Positions 6,420 through 13,579 of a stretch of 19,166 bases of DNA are shown here, piece after piece. Position 1 is the first letter of the stretch. Each line of letters starts with the position of its first letter. A program made the position numbers and the translations under genes. The notes beneath the pieces are model-generated. The model was not told the origin of the DNA. It searched no databases and was given only the letters and a program-made list of their open reading frames with translations. The DNA is taken from the NCBI GenBank assembly GCA_934661765.1, contig CAKUJT010000047.1, positions 1 to 19,166 on the forward strand, given 5' to 3'. This DNA is from an uncultured Senegalimassilia sp. (GTDB taxonomy: Bacteria; Actinomycetota; Coriobacteriia; Coriobacteriales; Eggerthellaceae).

Positions 6420-6941
6420 CTTCACGCCTTCATGTGCAAGCGCATCTGCAACCTTGCGAGCCGCAGCGGTGATGGACAGGTCGTTCACGTCCACCGTGAT
6501 ACCGGCGTACTGCTCGTACAGCGGCAGACGCTCGTCATAGAGCTCCTTCAGGCTCATGCCAATGCCACCCTTCAGAACAACGCCGCGCTCCTGCAGGTCG
6601 CTCAGACGATGAACCAGCTGGTCATAGGAGATCTTGAGATACACAACCGTGCCGATCTCCGCCAGATGCTTCATAGCTTCATCGGAGTACACGGCGGAAC
6701 CACCCGTGGCGATAACGCTGTTCTCCGCATCGATCTTGCTGAGAATCTCGTTCTCGACCTCGATGAAACCCTCAGGACCACATGCATCGATGATCTTCTG
6801 CAGCGTCTTGTCGCACTGGTTCTGGATGACGATGTCGGCGTCGATGAAGTCCTTCGTCATGATTTTCGCCAACACGATGCCCAGCGTGGATTTACCCGAG
6901 CCGGGCATGCCGATAAGAACAACGTTGTTCTTCTCCGCCAT
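6417..6941 (-). CDS. Shikimate kinase-like P-loop kinase
   Basis: This 174-residue protein has the shikimate kinase fold: Walker A GMPGSGKST (residues 11-19), FIDADIVIQ (32-40) with the aspartates that contact magnesium and the substrate hydroxyl, a glycine loop ATGGSAV (78-84) and DERLPLYEQ (136-144). True shikimate kinases phosphorylate the 3-hydroxyl of shikimate in the chorismate pathway. However, the shikimate-binding arginine expected in a GFR motif is absent (GFIEVENE, 58-65), the triple-glycine loop is GGS, and the lid reads RGVVLK rather than RPLL. It may be a related kinase with another substrate, so no aroK symbol is given. The ATG at 6941 follows AAGGAGG by seven bases. It is transcribed alone, toward the symporter gene. 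Confidence 0.8.
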   Translation of the reverse strand: MAEKNNVVLIGMPGSGKSTLGIVLAKIMTKDFIDADIVIQNQCDKTLQKIIDACGPEGFIEVENEILSKIDAENSVIATGGSAVYSDEAMKHLAEIGTVVYLKISYDQLVHRLSDLQERGVVLKGGIGMSLKELYDERLPLYEQYAGITVDVNDLSITAAARKVADALAHEGVK

Positions 6942-6975
6942 GGTAAGCCCTCCTTGATCGGTCATGTACGTTCGA

Positions 6976-6984
6976 ATTGTATCA
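6976..6984 (-). promoter_or_regulatory. Extended -10 promoter of the kinase gene
   Basis: On the minus strand TGATACAAT (6984-6976) is an extended -10: TGn plus TACAAT, five of six to consensus. It lies about 35 bases ahead of the ATG at 6941. No clear -35 is seen, as is usual for extended -10 promoters. Confidence 0.5.
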
Positions 6985-7023
6985 TGCCTGCTCATGCGCA
7001 AGGACAACGGTAACAAGCTGTTC

Positions 7024-7935
7024 TTATATCGCCTCCCCAACGGCATCATCAGGCTGTTTGCGCTTCAACGGAAACGTCTCGCTGATGATGATGGCCACGA
7101 AGATCAAGGAGAAACCGACCAGCAAGCGCAAGCTCAGCTGCTCGCCGTACAGCAGCACGCTGAACAACACGCCGAACACCGATTCTAGGCTCAGGAACAA
7201 CGACGCTTGCGCGGGAGGAATGTGCGCCAACGCCACGTTCTGGATGCCGAACGCCACGATGGAAGCGAAGATAGCCAGGAACAGCAGCTGGCCGATGATA
7301 TCCGGCGTGAACACCGCGAACCCCGGGAACGTCTCAAAAGCCGCTCCCGACAGCAAGCCCATGCAACCCTCGGCGACGAACTGCACGGCCGTCAGGGCAA
7401 GCACGTCATGGAAGCGGGAGAGCTTCGAAACCAGCACCATATGCACGGCGAACAAGACCGCGCACAGCAGCGTCATGACCTCGCCGAAGCCCATGGTCAT
7501 GCCACCCGACTGGACCGACACAAGCCAAATACCCACCAGAGCAAGCACGGCGGCTCCGATATTGAACACCGTTGGGCGCCTGTGGGCGACGATCCACCAC
7601 AAGAAGGGGACGATCACGCAATACGTCGCCGTCAGAAACGCGTTGATACCTGGTGTCGTATGCTCCAAGCCAACGGTTTGCGTCCAGAACGCCAAGAAGT
7701 CGGCAAGGCCAAGCACCGTGCCGGCAAGCACCATCTTGCCGCTGAACGCCTTGCGAACACGCTTCCACAGGATAGCGGTGAGCACGATGCCTGCGAACAA
7801 GAAGCGAAACCCCAGCAGCCACGCTGGCGGAAGAACCGCCACAACGCCCTTCATGGACACGAAGCTATAGCCCCAGATGATGGTTGCCACCACAATGGCA
7901 ACCTTATACGCCCAAGCGGGCAATTCCTTCTTCAT
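7024..7935 (-). CDS. EamA/DMT-superfamily transporter
   Basis: The 303-residue product is a drug/metabolite transporter (EamA, RhaT-like) with ten hydrophobic segments in two homologous five-helix halves. First-half features include TIIWGYSFVSMKG with the conserved tryptophan-glycine, and the loop ending EHTTPGINAFLTATYCVIVPF. The second half ends with HIPPAQASLFLSLESVFGVL, the usual glutamate-containing signature of this family. Members export or import metabolites such as amino acids, but the substrate here is unknown. The ATG at 7935 (MKKELPAWAYK) is preceded by GGAAGG; an upstream in-frame extension to 8040 would read through a strong hairpin and is not used. That hairpin, 49 bases before the start, may control expression. 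Confidence 0.92.
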   Translation of the reverse strand: MKKELPAWAYKVAIVVATIIWGYSFVSMKGVVAVLPPAWLLGFRFLFAGIVLTAILWKRVRKAFSGKMVLAGTVLGLADFLAFWTQTVGLEHTTPGINAFLTATYCVIVPFLWWIVAHRRPTVFNIGAAVLALVGIWLVSVQSGGMTMGFGEVMTLLCAVLFAVHMVLVSKLSRFHDVLALTAVQFVAEGCMGLLSGAAFETFPGFAVFTPDIIGQLLFLAIFASIVAFGIQNVALAHIPPAQASLFLSLESVFGVLFSVLLYGEQLSLRLLVGFSLIFVAIIISETFPLKRKQPDDAVGEAI

Positions 7936-7983
7936 ACAGCCTTCCCTTTGCCTTCTATCGCAACCCGCTACCAGGGGCATAAA

Positions 7984-8029
7984 GAAACGCCAACCTGCAG
8001 CCGCACAAAGCGGCGCAGATCGGCGTTTC
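7984..8029 (-). terminator. Strong hairpin with T-rich tail ahead of the EamA gene
   Basis: GAAACGCC (7984-7991) pairs with GGCGTTTC (8022-8029); inside, CTGC (7995-7998) pairs with GCAG (8015-8018) and GCCGC (8000-8004) with GCGGC (8010-8014), 17 pairs in all with one bulge and a small internal loop. Read on the minus strand it is followed by TTTAT, giving a T-rich end. It could terminate the DUF2207 transcript, or act as an attenuator for the EamA gene whose start is 49 bases away. Confidence 0.6.
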
Positions 8030-8154
8030 ACTTTCATCAAGATTCGCCGCTAGACGATGCGCCCGCTATCTTAGCAGACGAACAGCGTCAAGCAAGCTGA
8101 AAGCATACCGCGAGAACCAAGCGGCAAGCCAGCGGGGTGTGCGTAAATCGCGAA

Positions 8155-8185
8155 CCTGCCTATTGCAGGCTTGGCCTTCGCCAAG
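8155..8185. other. Tandem small hairpins after the DUF2207 gene
   Basis: CCTGC-CTATT-GCAGG (8155-8169) abuts CTTGGC-CTTC-GCCAAG (8170-8185). They start 31 bases past the DUF2207 stop on its coding strand. Neither has a T run, so they look more like mRNA-end or pause structures than intrinsic terminators. Confidence 0.45.
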
Positions 8186-8216
8186 ATCACCACATCCGCA
8201 GCTTCCTTCTTAGCGA

Positions 8217-10220
8217 CTAGCGAGCTCCGCCGCCACCGCCGCCGAAGCCGCCGCCACCGCCGCTGGAGAATCCGCCGCCGCTTCCGCTGCCGCTCGATTC
8301 GGCTTGAATCGCCTCGTTAGCGGTCTTCACAGCTTGGTTGAACGACGAGGAAAGGAAGCTTCCCACATCAGGCATCCCAGCGTTCGCGCCGCTCTCGTAG
8401 GAGGTGTACCAACCCCACCAGGGCACGTAGGTGTCTCCGTACGCCTGATCGACCGTGAACAGCTGGGGCTGCGTCTTGCGAAGCTGCTCGATAGCCTGCT
8501 TCGCAACGCCGAACAGGTACGCGTATACCATGAACTCGCCCCACACCTTCACGTCGGTGGGCGGGCGCTCCTCAAGCGAGCTGAAGTCGCGCAGCCAATT
8601 ACGCAACGCCTTGCAGTGCGCAACCAGGTTGTTGCCGTCGATACTGCGTCGCGTCATGTTGTTGCCGATGAACGCCAAGGCCGCAGCGGTCGGGACGGCG
8701 CACATCATCGGCATCATGTTGTCGGACATGAACCAAATCACCATGGCGATAACGAACAACGCAACGGCGATCGTCCACGTCCAACCGCGCAGGTTATTGC
8801 CCTTCTCCTCGAAGAAGCCGTGCTTATCCGTCTCCGCGGTCAGCACACCTTGCCAATTCTTCACCGCGTTTACCAGCTGCTCCGAATGGTCTTCGCCATA
8901 CTTCTTGATGCTGCCGAACCACAGCGAGTTCTGGCCTGCCGCCACCCTGTCGAACAAGAGCGTGAACGTTGCCTTGTCGATCGGGTCGCTCACGGCATCG
9001 GCTTCCACCAGCTTCGTGATATAGAAGTCGTTCACGGTCTTCATGCCGCCATGCTTCTTCGGCGCCATATACGAACCGGAATCGATGCGCACGGCGCCCG
9101 TCTGCGCCAGGTGCATAATCGTTGCCGTAAGGTCATCGGTGCTTTCCCTGTTCCAACGCCACAGGCGGCCGATAACAGCCGGATGCACGCCCTGACGCGG
9201 CACGTCGCGCCAATACTGCTCCGTGAAGTCCGGCTTGTGCTCTTTGCCGTGACGGAAGAACATGACGATGGCCCAAATCAAGACCGCAACGCATACGGCC
9301 ACGCATGCCACGGAGAACGCCAGCGACATCATGCGCTTGCTGTTCGCCGTATCCGCCCAGGCCTTCTCCTCCTTCAGGACCGTGTCCAGGCGCTGCTCGC
9401 CGGCATGCAAGCGCTGCGTGCTCAGCGACACGTTCGTCAACCACTTGGAGGGGATGCACACCCGCATCTCGGCATATTCACCGGATTCCACGCGGGGAAC
9501 CGTGCACGTGACGGACCCGTCGGCGTTAACGGAAACGTTGCCGCTCAGCGGGCCATGACCCCACGCACGCACATTCTCGCCGGGATCGACCGTAACGCCC
9601 TGGGGAAGGGGAAGCTGAAGCGTAGCCGTCACGTTCTCGGAAGCAACCGCCCAGGCGGAGCCTAGATACTGCCAATACACCTCGGAGGCGTCATCGTAGA
9701 CCTGCGCCATGTTGGTGATGGTGTAGTCGAGCTCCACGACCACACGCTGGGGCTGGGATCCGAAGAATACGTACACGGTGTTTTTCGGGCTATCGACGGA
9801 ATACGAGTCTTTCCCGGGGCCGCCTTCCTCGCGCCACTTCAGTTCGAAAGGCACCTCGGGCATCGCCGACATGGACCCTTCGGCGTCGTTGGACCCGTCA
9901 ACGCTCATCATGCGAACGCCGTTCACGGTGAACTCCGCATTCGTGGGCAGCAGATTCAACGTCCACCAAACGGCTGAGAACGAACCGTCGAAATCAAACG
10001 TACGCTGCTCAACCACGTGAAGCGTTCCGTCGGTTTCCAGCTGCGCTTGGATATCCACTTGCGGCATGGTGTACGACTTCGCGTAGGCCTTGCCCGGCAA
10101 AGCTGCCAGCGCGCAAGCGCAAGCAACGACCACTAAAGCGGCCGCAACCAGCCATGCGACGCGGCAACGCGCACCATCCCGCTGGCTGCCCGGGAAATGA
10201 GGTGTCCTTGTGTATTGCAT
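8217..10220 (-). CDS. DUF2207 membrane protein with glycine-rich tail
   Basis: This 667-residue protein is a DUF2207 (YciQ-like) envelope protein of unknown function. A signal peptide or N-terminal anchor covers residues 21-47 (likely cleavage after AYA). The extracytoplasmic DUF2207 domain follows (about 48-290; it includes TLHVVEQRTFDFDGSFSAVWW). Next come a transmembrane segment (299-322), a cytoplasmic part, and a hydrophobic pair near 480-520. The C-terminus is almost pure Gly/Ser from 643 with aromatic residues between, a feature seen in this family. The ATG at 10220 has AAGGAG eight bases upstream. LemA-family genes are often neighbours of DUF2207 genes; here lemA and a small membrane gene lie 0.5 kb upstream on the same strand, with a tRNA and terminators between. 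The two proteins may act together in the envelope, but this is inference. Confidence 0.9.
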   Translation of the reverse strand: MQYTRTPHFPGSQRDGARCRVAWLVAAALVVVACACALAALPGKAYAKSYTMPQVDIQAQLETDGTLHVVEQRTFDFDGSFSAVWWTLNLLPTNAEFTVNGVRMMSVDGSNDAEGSMSAMPEVPFELKWREEGGPGKDSYSVDSPKNTVYVFFGSQPQRVVVELDYTITNMAQVYDDASEVYWQYLGSAWAVASENVTATLQLPLPQGVTVDPGENVRAWGHGPLSGNVSVNADGSVTCTVPRVESGEYAEMRVCIPSKWLTNVSLSTQRLHAGEQRLDTVLKEEKAWADTANSKRMMSLAFSVACVAVCVAVLIWAIVMFFRHGKEHKPDFTEQYWRDVPRQGVHPAVIGRLWRWNRESTDDLTATIMHLAQTGAVRIDSGSYMAPKKHGGMKTVNDFYITKLVEADAVSDPIDKATFTLLFDRVAAGQNSLWFGSIKKYGEDHSEQLVNAVKNWQGVLTAETDKHGFFEEKGNNLRGWTWTIAVALFVIAMVIWFMSDNMMPMMCAVPTAAALAFIGNNMTRRSIDGNNLVAHCKALRNWLRDFSSLEERPPTDVKVWGEFMVYAYLFGVAKQAIEQLRKTQPQLFTVDQAYGDTYVPWWGWYTSYESGANAGMPDVGSFLSSSFNQAVKTANEAIQAESSGSGSGGGFSSGGGGGFGGGGGGAR

Positions 10221-10232
10221 CGAGAATGCTCC

Positions 10233-10261
10233 TTGCAAGTTTCCGACAGTCAAGGTATTAT
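10233..10261 (+). promoter_or_regulatory. Promoter of tRNA-Ser(GCT)
   Basis: TTGCAA (10233-10238) and TATTAT (10256-10261) are separated by exactly 17 bp, four and five of six to consensus. The start would fall near 10268, about 18 bases before the mature tRNA. It overlaps the upstream side of the divergent DUF2207 gene. Confidence 0.7.
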
Positions 10262-10285
10262 ATCTACCCGCACCTATTATAGCGT

Positions 10286-10376
10286 GGAGAAGTGACCGAG
10301 AGGCCGAAGGTGCTCGCCTGCTAAGTGAGTATGCCCCACAAGGGCATCTAGGGTTCGAATCCCTACTTCTCCGCCA
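10286..10376 (+). tRNA. tRNA-Ser (anticodon GCT)
   Basis: A complete class II tRNA with encoded CCA. The acceptor arms are GGAGAAG (10286-10292) and CTTCTCC before the discriminator G. The anticodon loop CTGCTAA carries GCT, reading AGC and AGU serine codons. The long variable arm ATGCCC-CACAA-GGGCAT and the T loop GGTTCGAATCC identify it as serine-type. It ends with GCCA at 10373-10376. Two terminators follow. Confidence 0.97.
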
Positions 10377-10385
10377 CGACTTTTC

Positions 10386-10412
10386 AGCCCTCGCAAATGC
10401 GGGGGCTTTTTC
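10386..10412 (+). terminator. Terminator of tRNA-Ser(GCT)
   Basis: AGCCCTCGC (10386-10394), loop AAAT, GCGGGGGCT (10399-10407) with one G-T pair, followed by a run of T. It starts ten bases after the tRNA. Confidence 0.88.
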
Positions 10413-10433
10413 ATACTTTCAGTCCAACGCCCT

Positions 10434-10468
10434 CCCCATCAGGACCGTCCTGGTGGGGTTCGTTTTTT
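10434..10468 (+). terminator. Second, tandem terminator
   Basis: CCCCATCAGGA pairs with TCCTGGTGGGG across a three-base loop (10434-10458, one wobble), then TTCG and six T. It backs up the first terminator 27 bases upstream. The next 220 bases to 10690 hold nothing I can recognise. Confidence 0.85.
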
Positions 10469-10690
10469 GTACCCCAGCATCACCTGTATCGATGCCATCT
10501 TCTACAAGCCTACAACCAGCCCTTTGTCACGACTTTCTAAACTTCGCAGGCGGTTGTGAGTAATGTTGGGAATTCAGGCAAGAACGCCTATAGAGGGCTC
10601 CTTACCGTAAGAAACCACCTCAACAGCATGCACTTTGAGAGATGCTATCCCTCGCTTTCATGGACCGTTTTCCCAACGCCTTCCCGCACC

Positions 10691-10722
10691 AAAAAAGAAG
10701 GCGCCCGAAATCGGGCGCCTTC
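10691..10722 (-). terminator. Terminator of the lemA unit
   Basis: On the minus strand a perfect 12-bp stem (GAAGGCGCCCGA at 10697-10708 with its complement at 10711-10722) is followed by six T (10696-10691). It lies five bases past the stop of the small membrane protein gene. The two-base centre means the innermost pairs open to form the loop. Confidence 0.92.
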
Positions 10723-10727
10723 GCAAT

Positions 10728-11093
10728 TTATCTTCTTCCCCAAGGCCAAGGCCAGCGACGCAAACGCTTCGCCTTCATCGGCTTCATCCGATACGAGGGG
10801 TTGTGCTTCAGGAACACGGCTCGGCATATCCGCGTGATTCCCAGCGCCACCAACGCCGTGACCATGAACGAAAGCGTTAAATCCAGCACATCGCCGTTAC
10901 GCTCCGACAGCGCATACAAGCTTGCCAGGCCGAAGAACGCGGCCAACGCCACGTTCAACACGGTGAAGGCCTTGATGAGGATCTCCTTCGCCCGCGCGGG
11001 CGAGTAACGCCATGCCGCCACCACGTACACCACGCCGGCCACGAAAGCCAGCAAAAGCAGCAACGGAATGATACGCGTCAGCCTTGCAACCAT
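10728..11093 (-). CDS. Small membrane protein, three transmembrane segments
   Basis: I do not recognise this 121-residue protein. It has three hydrophobic stretches, at about residues 7-28, 42-62 and 71-93, and a basic, tryptophan- and arginine-rich C-terminus (KAKRLRRWPWPWGRR) likely to face the cytoplasm. The ATG at 11093 comes one base after the lemA stop codon, with AAGGTGA inside the lemA end as ribosome-binding site, so translation is probably coupled to lemA. It closes the transcription unit, with a strong terminator straight after the stop. Its place between lemA and the DUF2207 gene suggests an envelope role with LemA. It is probably a real gene because of the tight spacing. Confidence 0.8.
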   Translation of the reverse strand: MVARLTRIIPLLLLLAFVAGVVYVVAAWRYSPARAKEILIKAFTVLNVALAAFFGLASLYALSERNGDVLDLTLSFMVTALVALGITRICRAVFLKHNPSYRMKPMKAKRLRRWPWPWGRR

Positions 11094-11094
11094 G

Positions 11095-11646
11095 CTAGAA
11101 CGTCACCTTCGGCGCGGTAGAGGCGCCCTCCTCGGCGGCAAAGCTCGGACGCTCCTTGAATCCCATCATGCCTGCGAAAAGCACGGCCGGGAACGTCTGG
11201 ATGGCGGTGTTGTACTTCATCACCGTATCGTTGAAGCTCTGACGCATGTAGCTGATTTTATCCTCGGTGTTAGACAGCTCAGCTTGCAATTGCTGGAAGT
11301 TGGCATTCGCCTTCAAGTCAGGATACGCTTCGGCCACCGCGAACAAGCTTTTGAGGGTCTCGGTAAGGTGGTTGTTTGCCCCCATACGGCCCTCGGGAGT
11401 GTTTGCGTTCGCCACTGCCGCGCGAGCCTGCGTCACCGCATCCAGCGTAGCGCTCTCGTGCTGCGCGTAACCCTTCACGGTTTCCACCACGTTCGGGATA
11501 AGGTCCAAACGCCTCTGAAGCTGCACATCGATCTGCGCCCAAGCGTTGTCCACCATGTTGCGAAGCTTCACCAGCTTGTTATAGAGCGCGATGATGAACA
11601 CGATGAGCACTACCGCTATCGCGACAAGGATGATTACCGCTGTCAT
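11095..11646 (-). CDS. lemA: LemA family protein
   Basis: LemA proteins are small anchored proteins with a helical domain, widespread but of unclear function, often encoded beside TPM-domain or DUF2207 genes. This copy has 183 residues with one N-terminal transmembrane segment (about 3-21) and the family core [19 protein letters not shown] (46-64). The conserved block [20 protein letters not shown] follows at about 108-127, then [14 protein letters not shown] toward the end. The N-terminus is outside and the helical domain inside in known relatives. The ATG at 11646 follows AAGGAGG by five bases. The gene is first of a two-gene unit with the small membrane protein; no clear promoter is seen in the 176 bases upstream. 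Confidence 0.96.
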   Translation of the reverse strand: MTAVIILVAIAVVLIVFIIALYNKLVKLRNMVDNAWAQIDVQLQRRLDLIPNVVETVKGYAQHESATLDAVTQARAAVANANTPEGRMGANNHLTETLKSLFAVAEAYPDLKANANFQQLQAELSNTEDKISYMRQSFNDTVMKYNTAIQTFPAVLFAGMMGFKERPSFAAEEGASTAPKVTF

Positions 11647-11822
11647 GGCTTCCTCCTTCTACCGGTTGCCTGCATTACGCGACCTTGAAAATCGCGCTTC
11701 TCTGCAAATCGCAGTCCGAGCCCTTATAAGGTCAAGGCGCCCTCCCAAAACGGGATGCTCCGACCCTGGATACAGCATAAACGACATCGCCATGCTGGAA
11801 TCCTCCGCCCTGCGAGGTTCGT

Positions 11823-12842
11823 CTAGCAATTCGTGGTAAGTGTCGCCTTGAAGGGACCGAACGTGGTGGTGCGGGCCCACCAGCCCTTCGCCTGCGCATC
11901 GGTTGCCACCTTTGCCGCCGATGCGAAGGAATCGCATACCGCGAACACCGCGGCGCCGCTGCCGGACATCATGGCATTGCAAACGCCCGGCTGCTCCTGC
12001 AGCCATTCGCGCACGGTGCGGATCCCCGGATTCAGCTGCTCGCTGGCCTTCGCCATATTGTTCAGCAACGGCACGCTCATCGCATACTCCGCCGATTCCG
12101 CAGCTTCCGCGTCCTCGGCAGAAATAGGCTGGGGGTCTTCGTCGATCTTCTTGTACGACTCGGCGGTGGAAACGCCGCCTTCGGGCTTCACCAGCACCAG
12201 GAAGTCGTTCATTGGCTTGAGCGTGCGAACCAAGTTCTCGCCGATGCCGTTGTAAAGCGCGCAACCGCCCTGCAAGAAGAAGACCACGTCGGCGCCCAGC
12301 TGAGCGGCAACCTCTTTGATTCGCGAATCCAGAACGCTTTCGCCCCACAGAACCGCCGAGCCCAGCAGCGCTGCTGCCGCATCCGACGAGCCACCGCCCA
12401 GGCCCGCCTGGACGGGGATGCGCTTCTCAAGATGCACACGCATCGTTTCCTCTTCGCCAAGCGTTCGGCCAAATGCCTCCGCCAGCTTCAAGATGGCCTT
12501 CACCACGATGTTGTCCTGCGAATCGACATCCAGGGGAGCCAGTCCCTCGAAGCTGCGCGTGGTCAGCTTCACCGCTTCACCGGTGCCCGGAATGATCTTC
12601 ATGCGCAGCACGTCATGCAGCATCAGCGCATGCATCGTCGTGGACACTTCATGGTATCCATCATCGCGTACGCCCTTGACGTTCAGGTACAGGTTCACCT
12701 TCGCCGGGGCAACCAGCTTGAGCGAGCCCATGCCGGCAAACTCGCGAGCTTCCACGTCCTGGGCAACGCGGGCTATGTCGAGCATGTCCACGGACCCTTC
12801 CAATGTTTCACGTGAAACATTCTGTTTTTCGCCTTGCTGCAT
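11823..12842 (-). CDS. ispE: 4-diphosphocytidyl-2-C-methyl-D-erythritol kinase (IspE)
   Basis: IspE phosphorylates the 2-hydroxyl of CDP-methylerythritol in the MEP isoprenoid pathway, using ATP. GHMP-kinase motifs are visible: APAKVNLYL (residues 45-53, with catalytic Lys48), the ATP loop PVQAGLGGGSSDAAAAL (143-159, with Asp154) and MMSGSGAAVFAV (291-302). With the ATG at 12842 the protein has 339 residues, longer than usual (about 285-300). This ATG overlaps the tadA stop as TGATG and has GGAG eight bases before it. Family similarity only begins near Leu41. Alternative starts are 12785 (AAGGG nine bases upstream) and 12731 (302 residues, poor site). The N-terminal 40 residues include NVSRET, which is simply a parS site read in frame, so the true start may be downstream. 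Confidence 0.92.
   Translation of the reverse strand: MQQGEKQNVSRETLEGSVDMLDIARVAQDVEAREFAGMGSLKLVAPAKVNLYLNVKGVRDDGYHEVSTTMHALMLHDVLRMKIIPGTGEAVKLTTRSFEGLAPLDVDSQDNIVVKAILKLAEAFGRTLGEEETMRVHLEKRIPVQAGLGGGSSDAAAALLGSAVLWGESVLDSRIKEVAAQLGADVVFFLQGGCALYNGIGENLVRTLKPMNDFLVLVKPEGGVSTAESYKKIDEDPQPISAEDAEAAESAEYAMSVPLLNNMAKASEQLNPGIRTVREWLQEQPGVCNAMMSGSGAAVFAVCDSFASAAKVATDAQAKGWWARTTTFGPFKATLTTNC
12804..12819. other. Exact parS site within the 5' end of ispE
   Basis: TGTTTCACGTGAAACA matches parS exactly, and the palindrome extends to 20 bp (12802-12821). It begins just beyond the tadA/ispE junction and would encode residues 8-13 of the longest IspE. If ispE starts at 12785 or 12731 it is a leader site instead. 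Confidence 0.9.
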
Positions 12843-13354
12843 CACTGCTGCTCCGTTCGTTTCTTTCGACGTGCCTTGAAGAATTCTCGCAATATGGTTG
12901 CGCATTCCTCGGACAGCACGCCGGCCTTTACATCGAATGTATGGTTGAGACGCTTATCCTCGTGAATGGAATACAGCGTGCCTAAAGCACCCGCTTTCGG
13001 GTCGGGCGCACCGAACACGCAGCGGTCGATCCGAGCCTGGTGCATGAGCCCGGCGCACATGATGCACGGCTCCAACGTCACGTACACCGTGCAGCCCGTA
13101 AGCCTCCACACGCCAAGTTCGGCCGCCGCCATCTTCATGGCAACGAACTCCGCATGCCCTGCGGGATCTTGCTGCGTCTCGCGGATGTTGCATGCCCGCG
13201 CAATCACGCGAGGCTCGGCAAGCGATCGACGCGTTGCTTTGTCGATAGGGTGGTACACAACCACGGCGCCGATGGGGACCTCTCCCATAGCCGCCGCACG
13301 TTGCGCCTCCTCAAGCGCCATGCGCATGTATTCTTCGTCATTCATAAGCATCAT
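12842..13354 (-). CDS. tadA: tRNA-specific adenosine deaminase (TadA)
   Basis: TadA deaminates A34 to inosine in tRNA-Arg(ACG), allowing it to read CGN codons. Zinc-site residues are intact: His67 and Glu69 in GHAEF, with Cys97 and Cys100 in LEPCIMCAG. The C-terminal GALGTLYSI segment (122-130) and the basic tail are typical. The protein has 170 residues. It carries an insert of about ten residues (HPIDKATRRSLAEP, 35-48) in the first beta hairpin, where relatives have a tight turn. ATG at 13354 is chosen because AGGA lies nine bases upstream; 13351 and 13345 are also possible. The open frame to 13513 crosses the opposite-strand tRNA-Ser and is not coding. It overlaps ispE as TGATG, giving a coupled pair. 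Confidence 0.95.
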   Translation of the reverse strand: MMLMNDEEYMRMALEEAQRAAAMGEVPIGAVVVYHPIDKATRRSLAEPRVIARACNIRETQQDPAGHAEFVAMKMAAAELGVWRLTGCTVYVTLEPCIMCAGLMHQARIDRCVFGAPDPKAGALGTLYSIHEDKRLNHTFDVKAGVLSEECATILREFFKARRKKRTEQQ

Positions 13355-13379
13355 TATATGGTATCCTAGCAAGCTACAT

Positions 13380-13467
13380 GGAGGAATGGCCGAGTGGTTG
13401 AAGGCGGCAGTCTTGAAAACTGTTGAGCCGCAAGGTTCCGTGGGTTCGAATCCTACTTCCTCCGCCA
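13380..13467 (+). tRNA. tRNA-Ser (anticodon TGA)
   Basis: A complete class II tRNA with encoded CCA. Acceptor arms are GGAGGAA (13380-13386) and TTCCTCC (13457-13463), with discriminator G at 13464. The D-arm stretch TGGCCGAGTGGTTGAAGG is serine-typical. The anticodon loop CTTGAAA carries TGA, reading UCA and other UCN codons. The variable arm GAGCC-GCAA-GGTTC is followed by the T loop GGTTCGAATCC. It lies head to head with tadA, only 25 bases from its start. Confidence 0.97.
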
Positions 13468-13476
13468 GAATGCTAT

Positions 13477-13505
13477 CGCCCGGGTCCCCGGGCGTTTTCT
13501 TTTTC
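13477..13505 (+). terminator. Terminator of tRNA-Ser(TGA)
   Basis: CGCCCGG pairs with CCGGGCG around a four-base loop (13477-13494), then TTTTCTTTTTC. It begins ten bases after the tRNA. Confidence 0.9.
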
Positions 13506-13579
13506 AATTGCATGTTAAATGATACGATTTTATGTAACCTTTGACGCTTTCCCCTACTTACTCGTCCTAAAACAACGCA

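Noticed and set aside
8304..9665. A 453-codon plus-strand frame opposite DUF2207
   Set aside because: Antisense shadow, Arg/His-rich, no start site features.
10556..10837. A 93-codon plus-strand frame after the tandem terminators
   Set aside because: It reads through the strong lemA-unit terminator hairpin and into the antisense of the small membrane protein; no ribosome-binding site.
10286..13467. Integrative element between the two serine tRNAs
   Set aside because: The genes between are core housekeeping (lemA, ispE, tadA), with no integrase and no duplicated tRNA 3' end.
13355..13513. N-terminal extension of TadA upstream of 13354
   Set aside because: The extension is the opposite strand of tRNA-Ser in translation and precedes the expected TadA start.
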